A stretch of DNA of 64,000 nt from Flavobacterium pokkalii (lineage in GTDB: Bacteria; Bacteroidota; Bacteroidia; Flavobacteriales; Flavobacteriaceae): positions 62,001 to 126,000 of the forward strand of contig NZ_NASZ01000007.1 in NCBI RefSeq assembly GCF_014596575.1, read 5' to 3'. Below are positions 17,962 to 26,738 of this stretch, one piece after another; position 1 is the stretch's first letter, and each line of letters begins with the position of its first letter. The position numbers and the translations under genes are program-made. The notes beneath the pieces were generated by a model. The model searched no databases and was not told the origin of the DNA. It saw nothing but the letters and a program-made list of their open reading frames with translations.

Positions 17962-20499
17962 TTAATTGATAATAATTTTTGCATCGAAGAGTTTGTTTCC
18001 TACAAAACCTTTTATCAAATAAACTCCTTCTCTGGCTTTCATTCCATTATCCGTAATCCCATCCCATTTCACAATATCATTTTCTGAGCTAAGCAGCTTT
18101 TCTATTTTTCTTATTGGAAACCCATTAATATCAAATATATATGCCGCAACATATAAATCTTTTTGAACAGTATTGAATTTAAAATTAAAATCACTCGAAG
18201 AGGGATTAGGATAAACTACCGGATGCAGAATATCTTCCTTGGCATCATCAAACTTAGCCACTGATACCGTGCCTCCGCCTTGAATATTGTAAATTTTTAA
18301 ATCTTTAGCCACTGCTGTTCCTCCCTGAGCATATAAATCAATTTGATTACTGCCTTCAGAAGGAAAAGAGCGTGTTGCAAAAGCTAATTCCTCATTTACA
18401 AACACCTCTATTACGGATGCATCTACAAAAATTCTCCACCTGATATCCCCTGCAGGTAATTCATAATTTGAACTTTGAATCGATTTAGGCACATCGTTCA
18501 AAATCGAAGATTTACTTCTGTCCACAACAAAACTTTTGGTAGTCATATCATAATAAACAAGTGTTTGTTCATTAATACTCAAATTAGACATCAACGAAAA
18601 ACCTACTTTAGTAGCTGTCCCCGGATCGATTGTTGCTACAATTTCATATTGGGTTCCGCTGGCACCATTTAAGACGTTTGAACTACTTTGATTAAAAGAA
18701 ACATTAGTGAAATTTTTGGAAGTTCCTCTTAGACTTAGTACGTTAGGATGAGGCACTTGTACAATTTTACCATTAACTAAAGTCCAAACTCTGGGTAAAC
18801 TAAACACATGCGCCCAACCTTGTTGCTTGTTTTTTTCGGATGAAACATGATCCGGAATGATTCCAATGGCAGTTAATTTGCCATTGGCATCAGGACAAAT
18901 GGAAGGTGATAATAAATGATTTATAACTTCTAATTTTTGAGGTACCGGATTGTCTTTGATAAATTTAGAACCATCAAATGTTCCTGTCCAATACAAGGCA
19001 TTTGCCTCCGGTAACTTATTCACTAACAAAACTGATTTGGAACCAAAATTATAATAAACCGGCATTTCCCAAAAATCTCCCGTTCCATCTACAGTTGGAT
19101 TTCCTTCCATCATGGTTCCTTGTTGTGTCCATTGTTTAAAATCATCAGAAAGAGATTTGTATAAAAACAATCCGCCTCTGGCTGTTCCGTTTCTTAAACC
19201 GGTTCCTACCATCATGTACCAATCTAAATTATTTTGAAAAACAAAAGGATCTCTAAAATCTGCATTGGCAATAGTTGTTGGTACGCCTGCAATAATTGGA
19301 TTCCCATTTTTTGTCCAGCTGTCATAAGGTGCATTTGAAGTTGCTAATCCTATTGCTGCTCTTGCTTTGTTTACACCTGTATAAAAAATATAAGGAGTAC
19401 CATTTTTAACCACAGCATGTCCAGACCAAACCCCTACTTCATCAAATCCTGGTTGTGGCCATAAAACTTGCGTTTTTTCTTCCCAGGAAACCATATCGCT
19501 ACTTACATAATGCCCCCAGTTGATGTGTTCTAAATAAGGACCATTATAATTACGTTGGCTAAAAATATGGTATTTTCCCCCCACATACATTAATCCATGC
19601 GATTCATTTGTCCAGGCTGCTGAAGGCACCAAATGATATTTAGGTCGGTGATTATCATTCGCATAACGCTCGGCAAGCGGAATTCTTAAATCCGGATCTG
19701 AAAGCGTCATTTTATTATATTCATTTAAAATTTCAGTATCTGTCAAATCTTTATTCCATAAAGCTACCTGATCAATAGCTCCTGTCAGTCCATTAGTATC
19801 AAAACCGGCAACCGTTTTAGTTTTAGATTCTTTGCCTATGTAAACCGTTGCGTTTTTATCCCATAATAAATTACCAAACGCATACGTCAACGTTTTAATT
19901 TTACTTCCATTAAGATAAAGAGAAGCTGTTCCTGACAATGAATTTATATTTAATGCAATAAAACTCCACTTTTTAAGAGGAACTTGCTGATTGGAAACAA
20001 TTTGAATAACTTCTGTACCTACTTTAAATTGCCCAATTATCCTTCCCCACTGATCAATTCCTAAAGCAGCCCCGGAATTACTGTATGGATTAACATTGGA
20101 AAATATGGAAGCATTGGTATTATCCGATAATTGATCTAAATCTTTTCTTTGAACCGGAAATGCAGCCGGAGCTACCCATCCGCTAATACAAACCTTATTG
20201 CTTGGAAAAGTTACATTTACTTTTCCTGTAGCCCATCCGTAATAACCGTTAGTTCGCAATGCTTTGCCTTCTAAACCGTTAATCCGTTCGGCTGAACCAG
20301 ACGGTCCATTAATACTAAACGAGGTATTAGTTTTACTTTCAGAAAGCGTTTGTCCTGTACTTTCATTAAATTTAAATAAGAGTAACTCGCTGGTAGAATT
20401 TACAGGGGGAGTTACAGGAGGATCTGTGGTTGTGTCTCTTTTCGATTTACAACTAAAAATTAAAGCAGCCGTTGTAACAACCAAAATATACTTTTTCAT
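17962..20499 (-). CDS. Divergent GH32 with LamG domain, lipobox and type IX secretion tail
   Basis: An 845-residue protein. The signal ends in the lipobox IFSC. Residues about 35-265 form a LamG/concanavalin domain (GWVAPAAFP, GAIDQVALWN). Residues 280-735 are GH32. The last 85 residues look like a type A T9SS sorting domain (VVYPNPSSSDFNF, ending LFDAKIIIN). GH32 motifs WSGH, FRDP (D417), FWEMP (E478) and GWAHVFSLPR are present, but the nucleophile motif reads WTNESHG with E299, as in the gene at 3571. It is a single-gene unit between the HTCS gene and the operon. A lipobox together with a T9SS tail is unusual and makes the final location uncertain (inner leaflet lipid anchor versus surface or secreted). 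Confidence 0.88.
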   Translation of the reverse strand: MKKYILVVTTAALIFSCKSKRDTTTDPPVTPPVNSTSELLLFKFNESTGQTLSESKTNTSFSINGPSGSAERINGLEGKALRTNGYYGWATGKVNVTFPSNKVCISGWVAPAAFPVQRKDLDQLSDNTNASIFSNVNPYSNSGAALGIDQWGRIIGQFKVGTEVIQIVSNQQVPLKKWSFIALNINSLSGTASLYLNGSKIKTLTYAFGNLLWDKNATVYIGKESKTKTVAGFDTNGLTGAIDQVALWNKDLTDTEILNEYNKMTLSDPDLRIPLAERYANDNHRPKYHLVPSAAWTNESHGLMYVGGKYHIFSQRNYNGPYLEHINWGHYVSSDMVSWEEKTQVLWPQPGFDEVGVWSGHAVVKNGTPYIFYTGVNKARAAIGLATSNAPYDSWTKNGNPIIAGVPTTIANADFRDPFVFQNNLDWYMMVGTGLRNGTARGGLFLYKSLSDDFKQWTQQGTMMEGNPTVDGTGDFWEMPVYYNFGSKSVLLVNKLPEANALYWTGTFDGSKFIKDNPVPQKLEVINHLLSPSICPDANGKLTAIGIIPDHVSSEKNKQQGWAHVFSLPRVWTLVNGKIVQVPHPNVLSLRGTSKNFTNVSFNQSSSNVLNGASGTQYEIVATIDPGTATKVGFSLMSNLSINEQTLVYYDMTTKSFVVDRSKSSILNDVPKSIQSSNYELPAGDIRWRIFVDASVIEVFVNEELAFATRSFPSEGSNQIDLYAQGGTAVAKDLKIYNIQGGGTVSVAKFDDAKEDILHPVVYPNPSSSDFNFKFNTVQKDLYVAAYIFDINGFPIRKIEKLLSSENDIVKWDGITDNGMKAREGVYLIKGFVGNKLFDAKIIIN

Positions 20500-20552
20500 A
20501 TCATTTTTTTTAATAAAAATAATGAAGAAGTCTATCTGCCTATTTAAGTATT

Positions 20553-20606
20553 GTTACTGAGTTTATAATTTAAAAAATAAATTATAATTATTTAATTTAC
20601 AGTAAC
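20553..20606. promoter_or_regulatory. Nested inverted repeats upstream of the T9SS-tailed GH32 gene
   Basis: An inner palindrome, TTATAATTTA (20563-20572) with TAAATTATAA (20578-20587), is flanked by GTTACTG (20553-20559) and CAGTAAC (20600-20606). The group lies 54-107 bases upstream of the GH32 start at 20499, between it and the HTCS gene. It may be an HTCS operator, or simply AT-rich dyad symmetry. The inner repeat is weak evidence because it contains only A and T. Confidence 0.35.
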
Positions 20607-20677
20607 TTATAAAAACAATACCACACTTAACTAAAAGAAAAATGAATACTTTATAATTTTGTTACATCAAATTCTTA

Positions 20678-23407
20678 TTATTTTTCGTTCCTAAAATCTT
20701 TAGGACTTACCGCATATTTATTTTTAAAAGAAGTTGAAAAATAATTTGGTGAAGCAAAACCACAGGAATAAGCTATTTCTGAAATATTTAATGAAGTAGT
20801 TTTTAATAATTCCTTAGATTTTTCAAGTCTGAAATTGATGATATAATCACTTATCCCTATTCCTAAAACAGCTTTTACTTTTCTATACAGCTGAACTCTT
20901 GAAATATTCAAACAGCTTGCTAACTCTTCCACTGAAAAAGTCGAATTATCAAGATTCTTCTCTAACAAAATATTAATTTTATTTAAAAACTCTTTCTCAA
21001 TTACACCTAGAGTACCTACCTCAATTTCGTCAATATTATTAGTATAATAATAGCGTAATTTCTCTCTGTTATAAAGCAACCCTTTGATTGATTCTCTTAA
21101 AACTTTAAGATTAAAAGGCTTGGTTAAAAACAAATCAGCTCCTGCCTCCAGAGATTTAATATAAGTATCCTGATCATCGGAGGCGGTTAAAATAATAGTG
21201 GGAATATGAGAGGTAAGCACATTCATTTTTAAAGTTTGACAAATTTCAAACCCACTTTTTTCCGGCAAATTCAAATCACACAAAATAATATCAGGCATCA
21301 CTTCTAATGCTTTTTCAATAGCGTTATAACCATCAGATTTAATTACCTTATAATCAACACTCAATTTAGAACTAATGAATTCTAAAAGATCAACATTGTC
21401 CTCAATAACTAAGATTGTATTTTTCTTCTCTGATAATTCTTGGGTTATTTCCTGAGCTTCTGTCTCTTCTTCAAAAACATAATTATCATTTAAATTATCT
21501 TCTTCATAATTATCAATAATTTGTTTCTTGTTCAGGTGTTCTGTCCCTAAGGGTAAAGTAACTATGAATTCGGTTCCCACATTCGATTTAACTTCAATCG
21601 TTCCATTATGCAAGTCAATAAAACTTTTAGACAAATTTAAACCTATACCTGAACCATTCTTATAATTATTGGAACCTTTAAAAAACGGATTAAAAATCTC
21701 TTTAATTTCACTTTCAGGAATGCCTATCCCGGAATCTTTAAACTTAATTTCGACTGTATTTTTTTCAAAGTTTTTATGAATAATAATTTCAATATTTCCT
21801 CCATCGGGAGTGAATTTAAAACTATTGGACAACAAATTATAATATACTTTGTCCATTAAGTTTTTATCCAGATAAACTTCAATGTTTTCATCATTTGTTG
21901 TAATCGTATAATTGATTCTTCTTTTTCTGGCTTCTCTTTCAAACTCTTTGAAAATATTCTTTGAAAACAACATTAGATTGGTTTTAGAAACTTTGATATT
22001 GAATTTTTTATTTTCAATTTTTCTAAAATCTAACAATTGATTAATCAAGCGTAATAATCGCATGGAATTATTATGCATGATGTCTAAATCTCTTTTTACA
22101 TCCGTGTTTTTTGTTTTAAATTCTTCTTTCAAAGACTCTACACAACTTAAAATTAAAGTAAGCGGTGTTTTAAATTCATGAGAGATTCCTGTGAAAAAAT
22201 TAATTTTTCCTTCGTTACTGATTTTTAGTTTTTCAGCAAATTTTTCAATTTGATTCCTTTGATTATGAATTTTTTTATTGGTAATCTCTAATTGTCTTTT
22301 CTTTTTTCTGATAGAAATAATTGAATAGGTACTAAAAATTGCTAAACAAAAAATGATTACAGAGAAAAAGCCTAATAATTTCATTAAATTATAGAGCGTT
22401 ATATATTTTTTTTCCTGACTATCAATCACATTTAACTGTGTTTCTATATTGGTTTGCTGTTCCGTTATCTTATCAAATTGGTTGCTCATTATATCTGCAT
22501 TTAATGAGTCAATTAATACCGTTGCCAATTTGTTATTTTTAGGAATAGCCTGCTTATTGGCAATTTTGATAGCTAACCTAATGGCCTCACTTCCTCCTGT
22601 AGGATATAAAATAGTTGCTTTTAACTTACCTTCTTTTACAGCCTGAATACCTCCATCCGGACCGTTAAGACCGTCAATTCCAATAAATTTGATACTCTTT
22701 TCTTTCCCCTTTTGTTTTGCTACTTCCCATGCCTGAAGAGCAATAATATCATTAAATGCAAAAACGTATTCTAAATTGGGTAAACTATCTAAAACATTAC
22801 TAAACTTATCATTTAAAGAAGCTAAATTTTCAGCAGTGATACTGGTTTTTCTGATATTAGGATACTGATTTATAATTTGTTTAAATCCTAAACTTCTTTC
22901 CACACCCGGAGAAATATCTGTTGTAGCCTTAATTTCGAGAATATTTCCTCTGGCTTTAGACATAGAAACAATATACTTTCCGGCTATTCGACCTACTTCA
23001 ACATTATCAGCTCCTAAAAAAGCGGTGAAATTGGAAGTGTTTACTTTTCTATCCACTATAATTACAGGAATCCCTTTTTGATTTGCTTTCTCTAATACCG
23101 GAACAATCGAATCAGAACCATAGGGAGCAACAATAATAACATCTAAGTGATTATTAATCATTTTTTCAATATCACTAATTTGGTTTTTAGTGCTATTGTT
23201 GGCATTGTATATCGTTAAGTCAACTTCCGGATGAAGAGAAGCTTCAACCCTCATAGTGTTATCCATGGATTTTCTCCAAGTATCGTCTTCAGAAATACTT
23301 TGTGAAAAACCAATAGAAATTTTCCCTTTATCTTCTGAATAATGACTGCAGGAGTAGAATAATAATATAAAACCTAATAAGAGTAATAGTTTACTTTTTG
23401 TTAGCAT
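20678..23407 (-). CDS. Hybrid two-component system regulator with periplasmic sugar-binding sensor
   Basis: A 909-residue HTCS. Residues 25-320 are a periplasmic-binding-protein (type 1 sugar) sensor (KISIGFSQSI, VIVAPYGSDSIVPVL, FIGIDGLNGPDGG). A membrane segment is near 340-370. The histidine kinase follows (GISHEFKTPL, H410) with its ATPase (NLLSNSFKFTPDGG, GSGIGLNLSKS). The receiver domain has D711 in CDLNLPEKSG. An AraC-type DNA-binding domain ends the protein (VSPKDFR). The architecture matches the Bacteroides fructan regulator BT1754, known to bind fructose directly, which fits this locus. The N-terminus resembles a lipobox signal (LLFYSC, C20), an odd feature for a sensor kinase. It probably activates the fructan operon and the adjacent GH32. 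Confidence 0.92.
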   Translation of the reverse strand: MLTKSKLLLLLGFILLFYSCSHYSEDKGKISIGFSQSISEDDTWRKSMDNTMRVEASLHPEVDLTIYNANNSTKNQISDIEKMINNHLDVIIVAPYGSDSIVPVLEKANQKGIPVIIVDRKVNTSNFTAFLGADNVEVGRIAGKYIVSMSKARGNILEIKATTDISPGVERSLGFKQIINQYPNIRKTSITAENLASLNDKFSNVLDSLPNLEYVFAFNDIIALQAWEVAKQKGKEKSIKFIGIDGLNGPDGGIQAVKEGKLKATILYPTGGSEAIRLAIKIANKQAIPKNNKLATVLIDSLNADIMSNQFDKITEQQTNIETQLNVIDSQEKKYITLYNLMKLLGFFSVIIFCLAIFSTYSIISIRKKKRQLEITNKKIHNQRNQIEKFAEKLKISNEGKINFFTGISHEFKTPLTLILSCVESLKEEFKTKNTDVKRDLDIMHNNSMRLLRLINQLLDFRKIENKKFNIKVSKTNLMLFSKNIFKEFEREARKRRINYTITTNDENIEVYLDKNLMDKVYYNLLSNSFKFTPDGGNIEIIIHKNFEKNTVEIKFKDSGIGIPESEIKEIFNPFFKGSNNYKNGSGIGLNLSKSFIDLHNGTIEVKSNVGTEFIVTLPLGTEHLNKKQIIDNYEEDNLNDNYVFEEETEAQEITQELSEKKNTILVIEDNVDLLEFISSKLSVDYKVIKSDGYNAIEKALEVMPDIILCDLNLPEKSGFEICQTLKMNVLTSHIPTIILTASDDQDTYIKSLEAGADLFLTKPFNLKVLRESIKGLLYNREKLRYYYTNNIDEIEVGTLGVIEKEFLNKINILLEKNLDNSTFSVEELASCLNISRVQLYRKVKAVLGIGISDYIINFRLEKSKELLKTTSLNISEIAYSCGFASPNYFSTSFKNKYAVSPKDFRNEK

Positions 23408-23695
23408 ACTAATTTAAAGCTGAATTAAAAGTTATTCTTGAACTAAAAATGAATTTTCAAATTTATATTTATTATTCCTTTAAAGTTACTTATTGTATTT
23501 TAATAATGATACAATTCTTTTAGTTATGTTACATAATCAATAAAAAATATAAATTAGCTTCAAAAGAATATCATCAGTCTGTTAGGTTAAATTAGTAAGG
23601 AATGCTGTTTTTTGTTTTTAATAAGATCTTTAATTGAAATCACAAACGATTCAAAAAAACAGCTGTCAAATTTTAAGAAATACATTCTGTTTTTC

Positions 23696-24451
23696 TCACA
23701 ATCCTTCAATTATTGATTTCTCAAAATTAATCCATTTCTCATACCCTTCATCATTTAAATGCACACCGTCTTTAGTTAATTCCTTAATCAATTCTCCATT
23801 AGTATCTACAAATTGCGCATATAAATCAATAACTTCGTAATAAGCTTTAGTCTCATTTTTTTTAATGATTTTGTTTACCTCAACAATATCTTTTTTCACA
23901 TATTCTCTTCGACTGGGCAAAAGTGTACGCACATAAATTTTTGTAGCAGGTGATTTACGATGAATTTTTTTAGCAATCTTTAATATGTTTTTGGCTACAT
24001 ATCCGGTAGAGGGAACAATTTTATCATATTTCAAAGAACGATTGTCTTCATTGTGATGAAGATTGAAGAGGTCATTAATTCCAATAAGGATAAATACGGC
24101 TTTGGGTTTGAAATAAATAATTTCGTCCAAACGCTGCAATACACCATCGGTAAGATCTCCGGCAATTCCGCGATTGCGGATATGATTTATTCCAAATTTC
24201 GCACTCCAATCTTTCCCTCCTTCTGTAATGCTATTTCCTATAAAAACAATTTCTCCAAATTCCAGCGACTCCTTTTTAAACTCCTGAATACGCTTTGGAT
24301 AATATTTTTGTGTCCAGTCGTTATGATAACGGCTTACGATTTTTTGATTTGGATATAATTTTTCCAAACTTTCTGTGGGAAGCGACAAAGATTGTCCAAA
24401 AATACCGTTGCTTAATGCAATAAAAAATAAGGGTAAAAATATTTTTTTCAT
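23696..24451 (-). CDS. SGNH/GDSL-family hydrolase, secreted
   Basis: A protein of about 251 residues with a signal peptide (MKKIFLPLFFIALSNGIFG). The ATG at 24451 is preferred to 24460 for a simpler signal. SGNH blocks are visible: GNSITEGG with the catalytic Ser, GIAGDLTDG with Gly, GINDLFN with Asn, and DGVHLNDEGYEKW with Asp and His. Such enzymes remove acyl or acetyl esters. It follows the HTCS gene on the same strand with a gap of about 290 bases. A role in deacetylating glycans of this locus is possible but not shown. Confidence 0.82.
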   Translation of the reverse strand: MKKIFLPLFFIALSNGIFGQSLSLPTESLEKLYPNQKIVSRYHNDWTQKYYPKRIQEFKKESLEFGEIVFIGNSITEGGKDWSAKFGINHIRNRGIAGDLTDGVLQRLDEIIYFKPKAVFILIGINDLFNLHHNEDNRSLKYDKIVPSTGYVAKNILKIAKKIHRKSPATKIYVRTLLPSRREYVKKDIVEVNKIIKKNETKAYYEVIDLYAQFVDTNGELIKELTKDGVHLNDEGYEKWINFEKSIIEGL

Positions 24452-24665
24452 GATTTTCAATTTATTCTATTTTAACAAAATAGTAATTTTTTAGAATGAC
24501 CAAAAGTCCTGTTCTATTTTCAAACTACTTTCTTAATAAGAGAGTCAATAGCTGTAAAAAAGCCAAATTACGAATGTTTTCTTATATAATTCTTGTTTTT
24601 TCTATTCTCCAAATTAAAACTATTTCGATATGAAAATCAATTACTTAAAAAATAATTTTAAAAAA

Positions 24666-24697
24666 TGAACATTGTTCAAAAATAAAACATATCTTTG
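24666..24697 (+). promoter_or_regulatory. Promoter and operator dyad of the tetR/efflux operon
   Basis: The perfect 13-bp palindrome TGAACATTGTTCA (24666-24678) lies just upstream of TATCTTTG (24690-24697), a match to the TAnnTTTG -7 element. A near-identical dyad recurs at 25353. The -7 element also shows that the upstream TTG (24695) cannot be the tetR start. Confidence 0.7.
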
Positions 24698-24715
24698 CAG
24701 AAGAAATTATTACTT

Positions 24716-25333
24716 ATGAGTGTAGCAGACAGAAAAGCAAGAGAAAAAGAAGCGTTAAAAATGCTTATTCTGAAAGGAGCAAAAAAACTTTTTATAGAAA
24801 AAGGAATTGAGCAAACAACTATAAGAAACATTGCAGACGAAATTGACTATAGTGTTGGTACTGTTTATGTTTACTTTAAAGATAAAAATGCCATTTTACA
24901 TGATTTGCATTCTATCGGATTTCAGGAATTAGGAGGTTATTTTAAAGAGCTTTTTAGTATTGAAGATCCAATGGAACGACTCCGAAAAATGGGATTTATC
25001 TACATCAAATTTGCATTGGAAAATCAGGAAATGTATGATTTAATGTTCAACCTTAAAGCACCTATTGAATTTCTGACAAACTGCGATAATGAAGATTGGA
25101 ATGAAGGTACAACAACCTTTGGTGCTTTAAAAGAAACTGTTCATCAATGTATGCAAAAAGAACATTTTAAAGGACATACATTAGAACCATTAACTTTTAT
25201 GATTTGGAGTTTAGTACACGGTATGTGCTGTTTAGAAATACGTCAAAGAACTAAAGGAGTAAAATTCAATAATCCTGATACCATTTTATATGATGGTTAC
25301 AATGAGTTTTTAAAAATAATAGAAAAACTGTAA
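24716..25333 (+). CDS. TetR/AcrR-family transcriptional regulator
   Basis: A 205-residue regulator. The start at 24716 (MSVADRKAREKEAL) is chosen because the alternative TTG at 24695 lies inside the -7 promoter element. The N-terminal helix-turn-helix is clear (GAKKLFIEKGIEQTTIRNIADEI, then SVGTVYVYFKDK). The C-terminal ligand domain is typical in size. It heads a cluster of TolC, RND adaptor, RND pump and SDR genes. A 13-bp TGAACAT[T/A]GTTCA dyad occurs both in front of this gene and in front of the TolC gene, so autorepression and control of the pump are the obvious inference. The inducer is unknown. Confidence 0.93.
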   Translation: MSVADRKAREKEALKMLILKGAKKLFIEKGIEQTTIRNIADEIDYSVGTVYVYFKDKNAILHDLHSIGFQELGGYFKELFSIEDPMERLRKMGFIYIKFALENQEMYDLMFNLKAPIEFLTNCDNEDWNEGTTTFGALKETVHQCMQKEHFKGHTLEPLTFMIWSLVHGMCCLEIRQRTKGVKFNNPDTILYDGYNEFLKIIEKL

Positions 25334-25352
25334 TTTTTTTTGATCAAAAAAA

Positions 25353-25365
25353 TGAACATAGTTCA
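25353..25365. promoter_or_regulatory. Second copy of the TetR operator dyad
   Basis: TGAACATAGTTCA lies between tetR (stop 25333) and the TolC-type gene. It matches the dyad at 24666-24678 in 12 of 13 bases and keeps the TGAAC/GTTCA arms. Confidence 0.65.
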
Positions 25366-25385
25366 ATTAATAAACAATGTATAAA

Positions 25386-26726
25386 ATGAAAAATAAAACA
25401 CTAACACTGCTATTGGTCATTTGTGGATATCTGGGATATTCACAGAGTAAACTAGACGGTTATATTGAAACCGGATTAAAAAACAATGAGGTAATCAAGC
25501 AACATAATTTTGACATAAACAAAAGTATGTATGCTTTAAAAGAAGCACGTTCGTTATTCTACCCTAGCCTTTCATTAAATGGAACATATACCAAAGGCGA
25601 AGGCGGAAGAACGATTGATATTCCTGTAGGTGATATGTTAAATCCGGTATATAATACTTTAAATCAAATTACAAATTCAAATGCGTTTCCAATGTTAGAG
25701 AACCAATCTGTACTAATTAATCCGGATAATTTTTATGATGCGAAAATTCACACGACAATGCCTTTGTTAAATTTTGAAATCATTTATAACAAAAGGATTA
25801 AAAGCCAACAAACAACATTACAAAAAATAGAATTGGAAATCTACCAGCGAGAATTGGTTAAGGATATAAAAATTGCCTATTACAAATATTTACAATCGTT
25901 AGAAGGAATTAAAATTTACGAAGATGCTTTGGCTTTAGTTAAAGAAAATCAAAGAGTAAATCATTCCTTATTCAAAAACGACAAAATTAATCGTACAGCT
26001 GTTTTGCGTAGTGATAATGAAGTTATCCGCATTACAGCAAATTTGGAAACTGCTAAACATGTAAGTAATAATGCCAGAGCCTATTTTAATTTCCTACTCA
26101 ATCAAAAACTCGATACGGAAATAATGGTTGATGAAATCAATGAAAACATACCAAATGCATTGGTCGAGGGAAAAACAGAGAACAGAGAAGAATTAAAAAA
26201 ACTGGAGCAAGTAAAAGAATTAAACCATAACGTTAGCAAACTTACAAAATCACACTGGTTTCCAACATTAAGCGGTTTTGCAGATTTTGGAGTACAGGAT
26301 TTTGATTTTGAAATGAACAAGGATTCACGTTATTATTTTGCTGGCTTAGGTTTAGAATGGAATATTTTTTCAGGAAATAAAAACAAATATAAACTCAAAC
26401 AGGTTGAAGAAGACAATAAAAAAATAAATTCACAAATAGACAATGTAAAGCAACAATTACAACTTCAGTTTCAGGTCACACAAAATAATTTGAAATCAGC
26501 TTTAGAGCAATTTTATGCTGATAATGATCAAAAAGAATCTGCAAAAAAATACAATGAAGATGTAACTAAATTATACAAAGAAGGTCAGGCTATCTACATT
26601 GAACTTTTGGATGCTCAAAATCAGTGGGTAAATGCACAATTAAATACCAATCTCTCATTATATAACACTTGGATTGCATTTGCGGAGTTAGAAAGAGCCA
26701 ATGCATCATTCACATTTAAAAATTAA
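25386..26726 (+). CDS. TolC-family outer-membrane efflux protein
   Basis: A protein of about 446 residues with a signal peptide (MKNKTLTLLLVICGYLGYSQ). The start at 25386 is preferred to 25377 for a normal signal, though the difference is three residues. The two TolC-like repeats are seen as alternating helices with ALKEARSLFYPSLSLNGTY near the start and SHWFPTLSGFADFG in the second half. LLDAQNQWVNAQL lies near the end, a typical feature. It forms the outer-membrane channel of the tripartite RND pump encoded by the next two genes, with a 12-base gap to the adaptor gene. The exported compound is unknown. Confidence 0.92.
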   Translation: MKNKTLTLLLVICGYLGYSQSKLDGYIETGLKNNEVIKQHNFDINKSMYALKEARSLFYPSLSLNGTYTKGEGGRTIDIPVGDMLNPVYNTLNQITNSNAFPMLENQSVLINPDNFYDAKIHTTMPLLNFEIIYNKRIKSQQTTLQKIELEIYQRELVKDIKIAYYKYLQSLEGIKIYEDALALVKENQRVNHSLFKNDKINRTAVLRSDNEVIRITANLETAKHVSNNARAYFNFLLNQKLDTEIMVDEINENIPNALVEGKTENREELKKLEQVKELNHNVSKLTKSHWFPTLSGFADFGVQDFDFEMNKDSRYYFAGLGLEWNIFSGNKNKYKLKQVEEDNKKINSQIDNVKQQLQLQFQVTQNNLKSALEQFYADNDQKESAKKYNEDVTKLYKEGQAIYIELLDAQNQWVNAQLNTNLSLYNTWIAFAELERANASFTFKN

Positions 26727-26738
26727 AAATCAATTATC

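Noticed and set aside
17703..20560. TTACTGA shared by the two fructan promoters as HTCS site
   Set aside because: Seven bases in AT-rich DNA at very different distances from the starts (about 55 and 275 bases) is too weak.
24695..24715. Upstream TTG start for the tetR gene
   Set aside because: The codon lies inside the TAnnTTTG -7 element, so it cannot be translated from that promoter; ATG at 24716 is used.
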